Of a stretch of 64,000 nt of DNA, positions 35,460 to 45,547 are shown piece by piece. Location: assembly GCF_038595065.1 (NCBI RefSeq), contig NZ_CP152003.1, positions 3,452,001 to 3,516,000 on the forward strand. Reading direction: 5' to 3'. The position numbers were made by a program, and so were the translations under genes. Every line of letters begins with the position of its first letter. The first letter of the stretch is position 1. The notes beneath the pieces are model-generated. The model was given only the letters and a program-made list of their open reading frames with translations, made no database searches and was not told the origin of the DNA. The stretch is from Sutcliffiella sp. FSL R7-0096. Its GTDB lineage: Bacteria > Bacillota > Bacilli > Bacillales > Bacillaceae_I.

Positions 35460-37874
35460 TTAGCTTCTCAATACCGCATTGTATTTTTCTTCGACTGCTT
35501 GAAGCACTTTTGTGTGGACTTTTGTTACTTCTTCGTCCGTTAGTGTGTGTTCTGGGTGGTAGTAACGTAAGGCAAAAGCGACTGATTTTTTGGATGCGTC
35601 GATTTTGTCACCTTCGTAGACGTCAAATACCTGTACTTCTTTTAGAAGGGAATCACCTGTCGTCTTGATGACTGCTTCTAGTTCACCAGCTGGAGTTTCA
35701 CGATCCACTACTAACGCGATATCGCGGCTGATGGATGGGAAACGAGGGATTGCTTCGTATTGGATTTCTCCGATACTCTCTCCAAGAAGTGCTGTTAAGG
35801 ATAGCTCGAACACATATGTTTCAGGTAAGTCTAGTTCATTCAACTTTTCAGGGTGAAGCTGTCCTATGAAACCAATGCTTTTTCCGTTCAGTAAGATTTC
35901 CGCTGTACGTCCCGGGTGTAAGCCGTCTTTTTCAGAGCGGGTGTAAGTAATCGTTTCACTCACACCAAGCATGGAGAACATGCCTTCTAGGATTCCTTTT
36001 GCTACAAAGAAATCGACCGCTTTTTTCTCTCCTTGCCATGGGTGTTGCTGCCAAAGTCCTGTTAGGGCACCAGCAAGACGTTCTTTTTCCTCAGGCAAAA
36101 CAGCACCATCTTTTCCGATGAATACAGAGCCGATTTCATATACCGCGTTCGATGGTAAGGAACGTGCGATATTGTGCTGAAGAGCTTCCAGAAGATGCGG
36201 CACTATGCTTAGACGCAGCGTGCTTCTTTCTTCACTCATCGGCATCGCAAGGCGAATCGCTTTTCCATCTTCAAGGGCAAATTGCTTTGCGCGCTCATCG
36301 CTTGTCAAAGAGTACGTAATGTTTTGGATCAGACCAGCACCCTCCAAGTAACGGCGGACTTTACGACGCTTTGCTTGATATGGTGTCAACACACCGGGAG
36401 TTGCTGCACTTACAGGCAATGTCGTCGGGATGTTGTCGTATCCGTAAAGACGAGCAACTTCCTCCACTAAGTCCTCCTCAATCGTGATATCCCCACGACG
36501 GGTTGGTACCGTTACTGTGAAGCTCTCATTGTCTTCTGATACTTCGAATTGAAGCTTTGTGAAAATATTTTTCACTTCCGCGGCAGTGATGGAAGTTCCC
36601 AGTACAGAATTTATTTTTTCTACAGTAGTAGTCACAACAGCAGGTTCAACTTTTAGGGTGTTTACTTCCACAGAACCACCGACCACTTCACCGCCAGCAT
36701 ATTTTACCATTAGTGCAACTGCTCTTTCTGCAGCTTCATGAGTGCGGTTCGGATCGATACCTTTTTCATAGCGGGCACTTGCTTCACTACGAAGGCCGTG
36801 GTCCTTAGAAGCTTTTCTGACAATTACTCCGTTAAAGTATGCGGACTCCAACAGGATTGTCGTGGTGTCAGATTGGACCTCTGAATTCGCTCCACCCATT
36901 ACACCGGCAAGCGCGACAGGCTCTGAGCCATTAGTGATAACTAGATGGTCTTCTGTTAACGTACGCTCAGCATCGTCAAGCGTCGTAATTTTCTCATCCT
37001 TGCGAGCACGTCGTACAAGAATTTCTTTGCTGTCAAGACGATCATAGTCGAACGCATGCAATGGCTGACCGTATTCTAATAAAATATAGTTCGTGATATC
37101 GACCACATTGTTGTGTGGGCGGATCCCCGCTGCCATGAGGCGAGCTTGCATCCAAAGCGGTGACGGACCGATTTTCACGTTTTTCACTACTTTAGCCACA
37201 TATAAAGGGTTGTCGCCAGAAGCGTCCACATTAACTGAAATATAGTCAGAAGCTTCCTCATGGTTTGCTTCATATTCTGTGGAAGGCCATTTTACGTCAC
37301 GACCAAGGATTGCGCCCACTTCATAGGCCACACCTAGCATGCTTAGTGCATCAGAACGGTTTGGCGTTAAGCCAAGCTCCATCACTTTGTCGTTGCGGTT
37401 TAAGTATTCTAATGCATCTGTACCAACTTCCACCTCATTCGGGAACACGAAGATTCCTTCAGAGAATTCTTTGGCAACAAGCTTAGAACCAATTCCTAGT
37501 TCCTGCAGGGAACAGATCATACCGTTGGACTCTTCGCCCCGAAGCTTAGCACGCTTTATTTTAAAATTACCAGGAAGCACTGCCCCAACTGTCGCAACTG
37601 CCACCTTCTGGCCTTTATCTACATTTTTAGCGCCACAGACAATTTGTACAGTCTCTCCGTTTCCAAGGTCCACCTGGCATTTATTCAACTTATCCGCATT
37701 TGGATGCTGTTCCTTTTCTAAGACGTGACCCACTACGACACCTTTGATACCTTCGTTCAGCACTTCTACGCCTTCTACTTCAATACCGCTTCTTGTAATC
37801 TTCTCTGCCAAGTCTTCAGCAGAAATATCATCTATATTAACGTAATCTTTTAACCAATTGTAAGATACTAACAT
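35460..37874 (-). CDS. pheT: Phenylalanine-tRNA ligase beta subunit
   Basis: An 804-residue subunit of the alpha2beta2 synthetase. It has an N-terminal tRNA-binding (EMAP-like) domain (about 40-150; [40 protein letters not shown]), the B3/B4 editing domain ([26 protein letters not shown]), B5, a core catalytic-like fold and the C-terminal FDX-ACB anticodon domain ([20 protein letters not shown] to the end). Full length, 14 bp after pheS. Confidence 0.97.
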   Translation of the reverse strand: MLVSYNWLKDYVNIDDISAEDLAEKITRSGIEVEGVEVLNEGIKGVVVGHVLEKEQHPNADKLNKCQVDLGNGETVQIVCGAKNVDKGQKVAVATVGAVLPGNFKIKRAKLRGEESNGMICSLQELGIGSKLVAKEFSEGIFVFPNEVEVGTDALEYLNRNDKVMELGLTPNRSDALSMLGVAYEVGAILGRDVKWPSTEYEANHEEASDYISVNVDASGDNPLYVAKVVKNVKIGPSPLWMQARLMAAGIRPHNNVVDITNYILLEYGQPLHAFDYDRLDSKEILVRRARKDEKITTLDDAERTLTEDHLVITNGSEPVALAGVMGGANSEVQSDTTTILLESAYFNGVIVRKASKDHGLRSEASARYEKGIDPNRTHEAAERAVALMVKYAGGEVVGGSVEVNTLKVEPAVVTTTVEKINSVLGTSITAAEVKNIFTKLQFEVSEDNESFTVTVPTRRGDITIEEDLVEEVARLYGYDNIPTTLPVSAATPGVLTPYQAKRRKVRRYLEGAGLIQNITYSLTSDERAKQFALEDGKAIRLAMPMSEERSTLRLSIVPHLLEALQHNIARSLPSNAVYEIGSVFIGKDGAVLPEEKERLAGALTGLWQQHPWQGEKKAVDFFVAKGILEGMFSMLGVSETITYTRSEKDGLHPGRTAEILLNGKSIGFIGQLHPEKLNELDLPETYVFELSLTALLGESIGEIQYEAIPRFPSISRDIALVVDRETPAGELEAVIKTTGDSLLKEVQVFDVYEGDKIDASKKSVAFALRYYHPEHTLTDEEVTKVHTKVLQAVEEKYNAVLRS

Positions 37875-37888
37875 GGTTTCCCCTCCTC

Positions 37889-38923
37889 TTAAACTCGATT
37901 GAATTGCTTCACGAAACGTTGATCGTTCGTGTAGAAATGGCGGATATCGTCAATGCCGTAACGAAGCATCGCAATACGTTCAGGTCCCATTCCAAAAGCA
38001 AATCCTTGATATTTTTTCGGATCATAACCGGACATTTCCAGTACGCGTGGATGAACCATACCCGCTCCAAGAATTTCAATCCAGCCAGTTCCTTTACACA
38101 TGCTGCAGCCTTTTCCTCCACATTTCGCACATGTCACGTCAATTTCAACAGACGGCTCTGTGAACGGGAAGAAGCTAGGGCGGAGACGGATTTCACGATC
38201 TTCACCGAACATCTTTTTCGCAAATGTTTCAAGCGTTCCCTTAAGGTCACTCATGCTGATGTTCTCGTCTATAACAAGCCCTTCAATCTGTGTGAACTGG
38301 TGGGAGTGGGTCGCATCGTCATCATCACGGCGATACACCTTACCAGGACAGATGATTTTGATAGGTCCCTTTTCTTTGTTTGCTTCCATCGTTCTCGCTT
38401 GAACAGGGGAAGTTTGCGTTCTTAAAAGCACCTCATCTGTAATATAAAAAGAATCCTGCATGTCGCGAGCAGGGTGATCCTTAGGTAGGTTCAGTGCTTC
38501 GAAGTTGTAGTAGTCCGTCTCGACTTCCGGTCCTTCTGTGATCGTGTATCCCATCCCTAAGAACAGGTCTTCGATTTCTTCGATGACTTTTGTCAACGGA
38601 TGAGGATTACCAGTTGGAGCCGGACGGCCAGGTAATGTTACATCAATTGTTTCAGAGGCAAGCTTCTTCGCTACCTCCGCTTTCTCAAGCTCAGCTTGTT
38701 TCGCTTCAATCTTTTCCGCAACATTTCCACGAACAACGTTAGCTAATGCTCCCATTTTCGGGCGCTCTTCTGCAGAAAGCTTACCCATTCCTTTTAAAAT
38801 TTCCGTGATTGGTCCTTTTTTTCCCAGGTATGCCACACGGACTTCATTTAACTGCTTTAAGTCTTGCGCTTGTTCTACCTGCTCAATGGCAAGCGTCTCT
38901 AATTCCTTTAATCGTTGTTCCAC
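37889..38923 (-). CDS. pheS: Phenylalanine-tRNA ligase alpha subunit
   Basis: A 344-residue catalytic subunit charging tRNA-Phe. It starts at GTG (38923), seven bases after AAGGAGG, giving [20 protein letters not shown]. The coiled coil (1-90) is followed by the class II core: [46 protein letters not shown] and [20 protein letters not shown]. The frame upstream of 38923 runs into a palindromic repeat and is not protein. Expression is controlled by the T-box leader. Confidence 0.97.
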   Translation of the reverse strand: MEQRLKELETLAIEQVEQAQDLKQLNEVRVAYLGKKGPITEILKGMGKLSAEERPKMGALANVVRGNVAEKIEAKQAELEKAEVAKKLASETIDVTLPGRPAPTGNPHPLTKVIEEIEDLFLGMGYTITEGPEVETDYYNFEALNLPKDHPARDMQDSFYITDEVLLRTQTSPVQARTMEANKEKGPIKIICPGKVYRRDDDDATHSHQFTQIEGLVIDENISMSDLKGTLETFAKKMFGEDREIRLRPSFFPFTEPSVEIDVTCAKCGGKGCSMCKGTGWIEILGAGMVHPRVLEMSGYDPKKYQGFAFGMGPERIAMLRYGIDDIRHFYTNDQRFVKQFNRV

Positions 38924-38980
38924 ATCTATTCCTCCTTGGTTCATTTTTGAGTACATAAGAGTAGGTTGTTGAAATTTCCA

Positions 38981-39107
38981 GCTGTTGATTGGAGCACAGG
39001 GCGAAGACTCCATGAGGGTGATAGCGGTAGACTTGAGACCCCTGAAGCGTTGTGAGGAGGCTCAAACCGCCCCTCGGAAAGCGAAGCCCAGTGCGGAAAT
39101 CAACAGC
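38981..39107 (-). repeat. GC-rich palindromic repeat, type A copy 7 (in pheS leader)
   Basis: GCTGTTGATT to AATCAACAGC, inner GCGGTAGACTTGAG pairing with CTCAAACCGC. It sits between the T-box terminator and the pheS SD, on the transcribed strand of the leader. Confidence 0.85.
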
Positions 39108-39134
39108 GGCGTTTAGCAGAGCCTATAAATAAAC

Positions 39135-39411
39135 AAAAAAACTCGCCCCTCAAAAAGGGACGAGATATTCGCGGTACCACCCTAGTTAACAAAGACAAAA
39201 AAACTCTTTGTTCGCTCTGTTCCAGATAACGGCTATCTAACCGGTCCACCTTTACAGCATCGCTTTAAGCACGCTGGTCCAAGTGTCACTCAAGAGGTGA
39301 AATATTCGCTCTTTCTTCCTTTAAGATGCTTTCAGTCTACGGCACCTTTTCCCTGATAAGGTCTGAAATGAGCTACTTGCCTCTCTCATTGCTTTGATTT
39401 GTATGTAACTA
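39135..39411 (-). promoter_or_regulatory. T-box leader (Phe) of pheST
   Basis: Minus strand: Stem I region with a candidate TTC (Phe) specifier at 39299-39301 in the context ATATTTCACC; the T-box antiterminator sequence AGGGTGGTACCGCG (39168-39181); and a terminator CTCGTCCC..GGGGCGAG with T7 (39135-39164). Uncharged tRNA-Phe binding favours the antiterminator and read-through into pheST. The T-box core is unmistakable; the exact specifier pairing was assigned by eye. Confidence 0.92.
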
Positions 39412-39418
39412 TTTCTAT

Positions 39419-39447
39419 ATTATATTGAAAACATGTGCCGGATGCAA
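39419..39447 (-). promoter_or_regulatory. SigA-type promoter of the pheST T-box
   Basis: Minus strand TTGCAT, 17 bases, TATAAT, placed in the narrow gap after the ysgA stop (39450), so the pheST leader begins about 39411. Confidence 0.7.
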
Positions 39448-39449
39448 CT

Positions 39450-40208
39450 CTATCCGCGTAAATAATACATTAAAATCCCTGCCGCAACGCCGACATTTAA
39501 GGATTCACTCTGACCATGAATCGGGATGTATAGGTTCTGGTCTGTCATGTCTAGATGTTCCTGAGCCATTCCTTTTCCTTCATTCCCAAGAATTAGCGCA
39601 AAAGTTCCGGATGGTTGGACTTCCTGATAAGGTACACCGTTTTGTAAGGAAGTTCCGTATACTGGTGTGTTAAGCTCTTTACACTGCTTGATGTAACTTT
39701 TTAGATCACCCCTTGCAATCGGCAGGTGAAAAATCGAACCTTGTGTGGAACGGATTACTTTGGAGCTGTATAGATCTGCGCAACCTTCTCCCAAGATCAC
39801 CATATCCATTCCCGCAGCATCTGCTGTTCTTATCATGGTGCCCACATTTCCCGGATCTTGTACATTATCGAGTAAAAGAATTTTTTTATTGGGTTGGATA
39901 GTGTGTTCATTTTCTTCGGGAATGCGGCAAATTGCTGCGACTCCTTGTGGCGTTTCCGTCTCACTAATTTCTTTTAGGACATTGGGAACGGCATAGATTA
40001 GTTCCACATGGTTGAGATCCCATTCTTTTGGAATGGAGCGATCTTCGGAAATAATGATTTCTTCCACTAGATTGTCTATTTTCAATGCCTCTTCCACCAA
40101 ATGAAACCCTTCAATGATAAATGTTCCCGTTTGTTCCCGTTCTTTCTTTTTCTGCAGCTTTTTCCACTGCTTTACTTTATTATTCTTAATGGATTCTATA
40201 TGTTTCAA
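39450..40208 (-). CDS. ysgA: SpoU/TrmH-type RNA 2'-O-methyltransferase YsgA
   Basis: A 252-residue SPOUT methyltransferase. An N-terminal substrate-binding domain (about 1-95; MKHIESIKNNKVKQWKKLQK) precedes the knotted catalytic domain with ILLDNVQDPGNVGTMIRTAD (about 110-129), FALILGNEGKGMAQEHLDMT and IPIHGQSESLNVGVAAGILM, the three SPOUT motifs. The target is probably 23S rRNA or tRNA but is not determined from sequence. Same position next to pheS as in B. subtilis. Confidence 0.92.
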   Translation of the reverse strand: MKHIESIKNNKVKQWKKLQKKKEREQTGTFIIEGFHLVEEALKIDNLVEEIIISEDRSIPKEWDLNHVELIYAVPNVLKEISETETPQGVAAICRIPEENEHTIQPNKKILLLDNVQDPGNVGTMIRTADAAGMDMVILGEGCADLYSSKVIRSTQGSIFHLPIARGDLKSYIKQCKELNTPVYGTSLQNGVPYQEVQPSGTFALILGNEGKGMAQEHLDMTDQNLYIPIHGQSESLNVGVAAGILMYYLRG

Positions 40209-40327
40209 TGATTGTTTCTCCTTTTCCGCTACTCACTATAAGCTATTATACGCATTTTGCACACATAATTAAACCATCTGTTGGACATGCTATGTGTTGA
40301 TACTATTTTTCCTACGAGGTGATATGA

Positions 40328-40534
40328 ATGAATTTAAATTTACGTCATGCGATTCGTCAGAATGTGGAAGGAAATTCTCAAGACCAGCTTAGAGAAACAA
40401 TCTTAGATGCCATCAATAAAGGTGAGGAAAAAATGCTTCCAGGTTTGGGCGTGTTGTTTGAAGTGATTTGGGAGAATTCTTCTGAGCAGGACAAAGCTGA
40501 AATGCTCTCAACTTTAGAGGATGGATTGAAATAG
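40328..40534 (+). CDS. sspI: Small acid-soluble spore protein SspI
   Basis: A 68-residue minor spore core protein: [20 protein letters not shown], then [20 protein letters not shown] and [11 protein letters not shown]. It matches the SspI family over its whole length; B. subtilis SspI has 71 residues. Made in the forespore late in sporulation in relatives. SD GAGGTGA. Divergent from ysgA and followed by its own terminator. Confidence 0.96.
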   Translation: MNLNLRHAIRQNVEGNSQDQLRETILDAINKGEEKMLPGLGVLFEVIWENSSEQDKAEMLSTLEDGLK

Positions 40535-40545
40535 TATTGGATTGA

Positions 40546-40574
40546 GGCAGCTCCTATTGGGGGCTGTTTTTATT
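40546..40574 (+). terminator. Terminator of sspI
   Basis: AGGCAGCTCC, TATT, GGGGGCTGTTTTTATTT, 11 bp after the stop codon. Confidence 0.8.
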
Positions 40575-40825
40575 TGAGTTGATAAGTTCTCCTGTATTTG
40601 GAACCACAATGTGTTAGGCCTAATGAGTAAATAATTTTTGATGTGGTGGAGTTCGTTGCTAAACCTAGAAATTCCTTTAATTCTTGATGAGTGATGTTTA
40701 TTCCGAATAGTAGCTGATAATCTTCTAAGTTCCTGCCAAAACACCTCAAGTTCATGCCAAAAAAATTTGGACCTAATTTCTACCAATTAAGAGACCAAAA
40801 ATCCCTAACTTCCTATATCTCAAAA
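40575..40825. other. Non-coding gap with a decayed direct repeat
   Basis: No convincing gene. Two near-identical blocks AAGTTCCTGCCAAAA and AAGTTCATGCCAAAA stand about 22 bp apart near 40728-40765. They are followed by weaker matches, which looks like a worn tandem array of about 22 bp period. Confidence 0.4.
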
Positions 40826-40858
40826 CGAAAGGCCCGCCATCTACAGCGGCAGGCCTTC
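40826..40858 (-). terminator. Terminator of ysdC
   Basis: Minus strand AAGGCCTGCC, GCTGTAGAT, GGCGGGCCTTTCG. A strong stem just after the ysdC stop. Confidence 0.75.
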
Positions 40859-40868
40859 AAAATAACTA

Positions 40869-41954
40869 TCAATCAAACGTCAATCTGCTTACCGTATCAG
40901 CATCCAACTTCTTGATCACTTCTGCAATCAATTTCACCGCGTTTTCGTAGTCATCGCGGTGTAGCATTGCTGCGTGAGAGTGGATGTAGCGTGTTGCGAT
41001 GGTGATGGATAGTGCAGGTACACCTTGAGCTGTCAGGTGGATGGCACCGGAGTCTGTTCCGCCTCCTGCAACAGAGTCGAATTGATATGGAATTTCCATT
41101 TCGTCGGCTACACCTGTTACAAAATCGCGTAATCCTTTATGGGAGATCATAGATGCATCATAAAGGATGATTTGTGGGCCTTTCCCCATTTTGCTTAGTG
41201 CTTCTTTTTCTGTCACGCCTGGAGTGTCTCCTGCGATACCCACGTCCACACCAAATCCAATGTCAGGTTGGATAAGGTTAGCGGAAGTTTTCGCACCACG
41301 TAAGCCGACTTCTTCCTGCACTGTACCTACTCCGTACACGACGTTCGGGTGGTCTGCGTCTTTCAACTGCTTCAATACGTCAATGGCGATGGCACAGCCG
41401 ATGCGGTTATCCCACGCTTTTGCAAGCAACATTTTTTCGTTGTTCATTACAGTGAATTCGAAGTAAGGAACAACCTGGTCGCCGGGGCGCACTCCCCATT
41501 CTTGTGCTTCTTCACGGCTAGATGCACCGATATCGATGAACATGTCCTTGATATCAACCGGCTTTTTGCGCGCTTCCGGAGGCAGGATGTGTGGCGGTTT
41601 GGAACCGATCACACCTGTTACGTCACCTTTAGAAGTCACGATTGTAACTCGTTGTGCAAGCATTACTTGGGACCACCAGCCGCCAACTGTTTGGAAGCGA
41701 AGGAATCCGCGGTCATCGATATGGGTGATCATGAAGCCCACTTCGTCCAAGTGTCCTGCCACCATTACTTTTGGACCGTCCGCTTTACCGATTTTTTTCG
41801 CGATTAAGCTTCCCAATCCGTCGGTGAATACTTCATCAGCAAATGGCGTTATGTATTTTTTCATTACGTCGCGTGGTTCTTTTTCGTTGCCGGGAATACC
41901 CTTGGCATCTGTTAGATCTTTCAACATTGCTAATGTTTCATCTAGCTTTGTCAT
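40869..41954 (-). CDS. ysdC: M42-family glutamyl/deblocking aminopeptidase YsdC
   Basis: A 361-residue dinuclear metallopeptidase that forms large tetrahedral shells in characterised members. Metal ligands and catalytic residues are visible: [11 protein letters not shown] (His and Asp about 67-69), KAWDNRIG (Asp about 182), [12 protein letters not shown] (Glu-Glu about 213), [11 protein letters not shown] and the late [17 protein letters not shown]. It trims N-terminal residues from peptides. Sometimes annotated as endoglucanase M, which is not supported by fold. Confidence 0.92.
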   Translation of the reverse strand: MTKLDETLAMLKDLTDAKGIPGNEKEPRDVMKKYITPFADEVFTDGLGSLIAKKIGKADGPKVMVAGHLDEVGFMITHIDDRGFLRFQTVGGWWSQVMLAQRVTIVTSKGDVTGVIGSKPPHILPPEARKKPVDIKDMFIDIGASSREEAQEWGVRPGDQVVPYFEFTVMNNEKMLLAKAWDNRIGCAIAIDVLKQLKDADHPNVVYGVGTVQEEVGLRGAKTSANLIQPDIGFGVDVGIAGDTPGVTEKEALSKMGKGPQIILYDASMISHKGLRDFVTGVADEMEIPYQFDSVAGGGTDSGAIHLTAQGVPALSITIATRYIHSHAAMLHRDDYENAVKLIAEVIKKLDADTVSRLTFD

Positions 41955-42026
41955 GTATTTCGACCCCCTTAATAAATATCAATCCAACAATTATTATACA
42001 GAAAACTCTTACTAATGTAAAAAGGA

Positions 42027-42512
42027 TTAATAACCTTGCTCCTGACGCTCATGATTCACTTTGTTTTTTGCAAAGTAGGCTTCCTCCACTTCCTCCCACG
42101 AGAAGCCTAGCATTTCACCCAATTGCATATAGGAATCGACTAATACGTTATAGTTCTCTTCGGAAACATCATTTCTAAATATAGAAACAAGGTGATATAC
42201 GATATTGAATTGTCCGGTTAGGGACTCCGCTTGCCCGGCAATTCCTCTTGATACTTCCCCATATCCGAACGTCAGTCCCAAAGATAAAATAAAGTGCACC
42301 CCGTCCACATATTCTTCTAAGATCACATTGCGTTCAGCAGGTGGTTTTACACTCCAGAACTTGAAGCATCGAGTCTCATTTGCCAGTTCACCAAGCTCCA
42401 CAAGCAAGGCCAATATCTTTTCTTCTACTAAATTCTCTTTTATTAAACCGTGCTGGGATTCAATTTTCTCATCTAGCTCTCTTTGCATGTCATATAACTT
42501 CTGTAAATTCAT
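42027..42512 (-). CDS. Dimeric all-alpha dUTP diphosphatase
   Basis: A 161-residue protein of the all-alpha NTP pyrophosphatase class, which hydrolyses dUTP (and dUDP) to dUMP and keeps uracil out of DNA. Metal-binding acidic motifs are ELGELANETRCFKFW (about 38-52) and LEEYVDGVHFILSLGL (about 64-79). The family is common in Bacillus and their phages. It is 72 bp upstream of ysdC; I do not recall it at this position in B. subtilis. Confidence 0.85.
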   Translation of the reverse strand: MNLQKLYDMQRELDEKIESQHGLIKENLVEEKILALLVELGELANETRCFKFWSVKPPAERNVILEEYVDGVHFILSLGLTFGYGEVSRGIAGQAESLTGQFNIVYHLVSIFRNDVSEENYNVLVDSYMQLGEMLGFSWEEVEEAYFAKNKVNHERQEQGY

Positions 42513-42547
42513 AAAGTACCGCCTTTTTTAAAAATTTTATAAAAAAA

Positions 42548-42576
42548 TGAAACCTTTTCATACCTCCACCCGTATA
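42548..42576 (+). promoter_or_regulatory. SigW-type promoter of ysdB
   Basis: TGAAAC, 17 bases, CGTATA: perfect ECF SigW hexamers, 48 bp before the ysdB start. B. subtilis ysdB is a SigW-dependent gene, which agrees. Confidence 0.85.
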
Positions 42577-42624
42577 TTAGGTATTTTATAATAAATCTTT
42601 TAATTTTGCGAAGGAGTAACAACT

Positions 42625-43017
42625 ATGTTTATGATTCTCATTCGTCTTGCTTTACTTGCACTTGTTGCGTTTATTATCTATTCTATTTTCAAGTACCTCC
42701 TGAATCCGAAGAGGAAGCTTGAAATCGCACATGAACAGAAGAATTTCTTCCTGTTAGATCAGAAAAGCAACGTGCGTAAGAATTTCCTTCTCACTTACAA
42801 AGGCGTCATGTTTGAAGGAGAAAAATATCTAGGCACGACGGACAGGGCATTTGAAGTCATCTCCATTTTTATTTGGCCGAAGAATACGGAAAAGTTACAA
42901 GGTCTTAAGAAACATGATTTTGAATTTATCCAAAATGAGGTTCGAAAACAATATCCAGATGCTTTAATCGATTGGAAGAGTCCGATTAAAGAGTTTTTAA
43001 AAGAGGAAAGAGGTTAA
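42625..43017 (+). CDS. ysdB: YsdB, SigW-regulon membrane-anchored protein
   Basis: A 130-residue protein with one N-terminal membrane helix (LIRLALLALVAFIIYSIFKY, 4-23) and a cytoplasmic domain (LLTYKGVMFEGEKYLGTTDR, FIWPKNTEKLQGLKKHDFEF). The B. subtilis homologue takes part in the SigW activation pathway and cell-envelope stress. SD GAAGGAG. The stop codon lies inside the stem of the following terminator. Confidence 0.88.
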   Translation: MFMILIRLALLALVAFIIYSIFKYLLNPKRKLEIAHEQKNFFLLDQKSNVRKNFLLTYKGVMFEGEKYLGTTDRAFEVISIFIWPKNTEKLQGLKKHDFEFIQNEVRKQYPDALIDWKSPIKEFLKEERG

Positions 43018-43046
43018 CGCTGATATATTGGCGTTAACCTCTTTTT
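43009..43046 (+). terminator. Terminator of ysdB
   Basis: GAGGTTAACGC, TGATATATTG loop, GCGTTAACCTC and TTTTT. The ascending arm includes the ysdB stop codon. Confidence 0.9.
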
Positions 43047-43106
43047 AACTTTAAGTTGCTTTAAAGCCTCTTTATTATTTTTCTAAAAAAGTTAGTATCT
43101 TCAATT

Positions 43107-43688
43107 TCAGTTATTAACTTGTAAAGACGATTCCCTGTAACTCCAGAGGGTAATATTTGATGTTGTAACAGCTTTGGCACCTGCATCAAGAGCCTGCTTC
43201 ACATCTTCTTCATTAACAATTAATCCACCCGTTATGATCTCGATATTTGTATCGTTTCTAACCTTCTCAATATATTTTGGTAATACGCCTGGTAACACTT
43301 CGATAAAATCCGGCTGGACGTTGGCAGCCAACTTATAGCTCGTTTCCATAGCAATCGTATCAATGAGAAATAAACGCTGAATCGCTATAACATTATTTTT
43401 TTTCGCTGTTTTAAGTACATCTCCCCGTGTGGAAATCAGACCTGCCGGCTTTAGGTTTTGACATAAAAATTCTGCAGCATTTTTATCACTTTTTAAGCCC
43501 TGAATTAAATCAGCATGTAAAATGATTTTTTTCTTCCTATTCGCGGCATATTTCATTACACTAGCCAACTTTGAGATGTGGATCTCAAGTATGACAATAT
43601 ATTCATAATTACTTTCAAGTACGATTTCAAAATCTTTCATCCTTTTGATTGCAGGAAGAACCTTCTGACCATTAAAGTCCATATACAC
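43107..43688 (-). CDS. glpP: Glycerol uptake operon antiterminator GlpP
   Basis: A 193-residue RNA-binding antiterminator with a TIM-barrel-like fold. In B. subtilis it binds glycerol-3-phosphate and lets transcription pass leader terminators in front of glpFK and glpD. Family blocks: VLPAIKRMKDFEIVLESNYE (about 11-30), IILHADLIQGLKSDKNAAEF and FIEVLPGVLPKYIEKVRNDT with IITGGLIVNEEDVKQALDAG. SD GGAGGG. Here it is the last gene of the glp cluster, not the first as in B. subtilis. Two matching leader terminators lie upstream of glpF and glpD. Confidence 0.92.
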   Translation of the reverse strand: MYMDFNGQKVLPAIKRMKDFEIVLESNYEYIVILEIHISKLASVMKYAANRKKKIILHADLIQGLKSDKNAAEFLCQNLKPAGLISTRGDVLKTAKKNNVIAIQRLFLIDTIAMETSYKLAANVQPDFIEVLPGVLPKYIEKVRNDTNIEIITGGLIVNEEDVKQALDAGAKAVTTSNITLWSYRESSLQVNN

Positions 43689-43761
43689 CCTCCAGTATTG
43701 AAATTCTTAATGGAATTCAATATACCATTAAATACTATTACCTATAAATAAAATAAAAAAG

Positions 43762-45459
43762 TTAACTGCTGAATATCAGATTCTCCTCTTCCTCTTCCAT
43801 TACTATTCCAGTTGCATCTATTATCCGTTTCTCTAACTCCTCTGAATAATGATACTTTTGTTCCTTGGACCATTGAAGGTAATCAGCCATAAATGAAATC
43901 ACTTTTCCCTTCCATTGGTACACCCTATCTATATCAAACAATAAGTAACTGGTTCTGCGAAGGAAAAAATCTGTAGGACTTGTAACCATTTCATGTTCTA
44001 TTCCATAAATCAGTGCTGCCAATAAGTCCTTTGGTAAATTTGACGCCTCGTTTTTTTCATTTTTCCTCATAATGTCATAGATGAAAGAGATGTTGGAACC
44101 ATAGCATTCAATCAGTTTTCTAGCATCCGCTTCAGCAAGACCGAGTTTCATACCTGCTTGTACCTGTTCTTTCAGATACAGCTTGAAATTATCAGAACCA
44201 CCAACGCTGCCTCCAGACAGCTTCATCTTATCCGTTGTGCATCCTGGGTAGCGTACACCTGTTTCTGCTTCTAATTCTTTCGTAACAAGATTCACTACTT
44301 TTTCAGCCATTTTTCTGTATCCTGTTAATTTGCCTCCTGCAATCGTAATAAGGCCTGTTGGTGAATGGAAAATCTCATCTTTGCGGGAGATATCGGATGG
44401 GTCTTTCCCTTCTTCATGAATTAACGGTCTTAAGCCTGCCCAGCTTGATTCCACATCCTGTTCCGTTAGGTGAAGGTTTGGAAATAAATGATTAGTCGCC
44501 TTCAGAATATAATGAAGGTCCTCTTTTGTCATTCGAGGATGAACAGGGTTTTCCATGTATGTGGTATCAGTGGTACCTACATACGTTTTCTCTCCACGCG
44601 GAATTGCAAAAAGCATACGTCCATCCGCATATGGTGTATCAAAATAGACCGCTTCTGATAAAGGGAAGCGTTTTTTATCAATGACTAGATGGACACCTTT
44701 TGTTAAATGAAGATATTTTCCTTTCTTTGACTTATCCAAATCCCGTAATCCATCTACCCAGGGTCCAGTTGCATTGACTATTTTTTTCGCATAGATGTCC
44801 CTTGTTTGTCCAGTTTTCATATCGAGAATCTCAACACCGACTGCTTTCCCATTCTTATAAAGAAAATTTACCGCCTTTACATAGTTCGCCGCTAATACTC
44901 CTTTTTCGAAAGCTTTTTTTATAATTTCCAACGTTAAACGCGCATCATCAGTCCGATATTCCACATAAACCCCAGATCCTTTTAAGTCCTCTTTTTTCAA
45001 TAAAGGTTCTCTTAACATTGTATTTGCTACAGATAACATTTTACGACGCTCAGATTTTTTTACACGTGCCAAGAAATCGTACATGCCTAAACCTATTGAT
45101 GTTGAAAGTTTACCAAACGTTCCATTTTTATATATCGGGAGCATCATCCAAACAGGTGTCGTTACATGTGGGGCATTTTCATACACAATAGCACGTTCGC
45201 GTCCAACCTCTGCCACAAGTTTTATTTCTAATTGCTTCAGATAACGAAGCCCGCCATGAACAAGCTTAGTCGATCTGCTTGAAGTGCCCGCAGCAAAATC
45301 TTGCATCTCTATTAATCCCGTCTTCAACCCCCGTAATTGGGCATCAAGGGCTATCCCTGCCCCTGTTATTCCTCCACCAATAATTAGTAAATCTAATTCC
45401 CCTTCCCCCATATCCTCCATAATAGTTGCACGATTTTTATTTGAAAAATGTATACTCAT
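43762..45459 (-). CDS. glpD: Aerobic glycerol-3-phosphate dehydrogenase
   Basis: A 565-residue membrane-associated flavoenzyme feeding glycerol-3-phosphate electrons into the quinone pool and giving DHAP. It starts MSIHFSNKNRATIMEDMGEG at 45459, after AGAGAAGG. The FAD-binding motif is LLIIGGGITGAGIALDAQLR (about 24-43), then GTSSRSTKLVHGGLRYLKQL and the C-terminal DAO_C domain from about 405. An upstream extension to 45615 has no homology and crosses the leader terminator. Confidence 0.95.
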   Translation of the reverse strand: MSIHFSNKNRATIMEDMGEGELDLLIIGGGITGAGIALDAQLRGLKTGLIEMQDFAAGTSSRSTKLVHGGLRYLKQLEIKLVAEVGRERAIVYENAPHVTTPVWMMLPIYKNGTFGKLSTSIGLGMYDFLARVKKSERRKMLSVANTMLREPLLKKEDLKGSGVYVEYRTDDARLTLEIIKKAFEKGVLAANYVKAVNFLYKNGKAVGVEILDMKTGQTRDIYAKKIVNATGPWVDGLRDLDKSKKGKYLHLTKGVHLVIDKKRFPLSEAVYFDTPYADGRMLFAIPRGEKTYVGTTDTTYMENPVHPRMTKEDLHYILKATNHLFPNLHLTEQDVESSWAGLRPLIHEEGKDPSDISRKDEIFHSPTGLITIAGGKLTGYRKMAEKVVNLVTKELEAETGVRYPGCTTDKMKLSGGSVGGSDNFKLYLKEQVQAGMKLGLAEADARKLIECYGSNISFIYDIMRKNEKNEASNLPKDLLAALIYGIEHEMVTSPTDFFLRRTSYLLFDIDRVYQWKGKVISFMADYLQWSKEQKYHYSEELEKRIIDATGIVMEEEEENLIFSS

Positions 45460-45493
45460 CCTTCTCTCCCTTTTCCACCATATTTTTTTTAGT

Positions 45494-45543
45494 AAGGCTG
45501 TTTCTTTGTTGCTTTTTTTATTATCTGTCGTGCTTTGCAGGGC
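45494..45543 (-). mobile_element. MITE-like element fragment, copy d
   Basis: GGCTGTTTCTTTGTTGCTTT and CTGTCGTGCT match one end and the core of copies a-c; the other half is missing. It lies between the glpD leader terminator and the glpD SD, inside the leader RNA. Confidence 0.6.
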
Positions 45544-45547
45544 CAAT

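Noticed and set aside
38924-39013. N-terminal extension of pheS
   Set aside because: Partly repeat sequence; the GTG at 38923 after AAGGAGG gives the family N-terminus.
40514-40786. 90-residue minus-strand frame after sspI
   Set aside because: Overlaps the sspI terminator and a decayed direct repeat; composition is not protein-like.
41167-41466. Plus-strand frames opposite ysdC
   Set aside because: Shadow of a well-supported M42 peptidase on the other strand.
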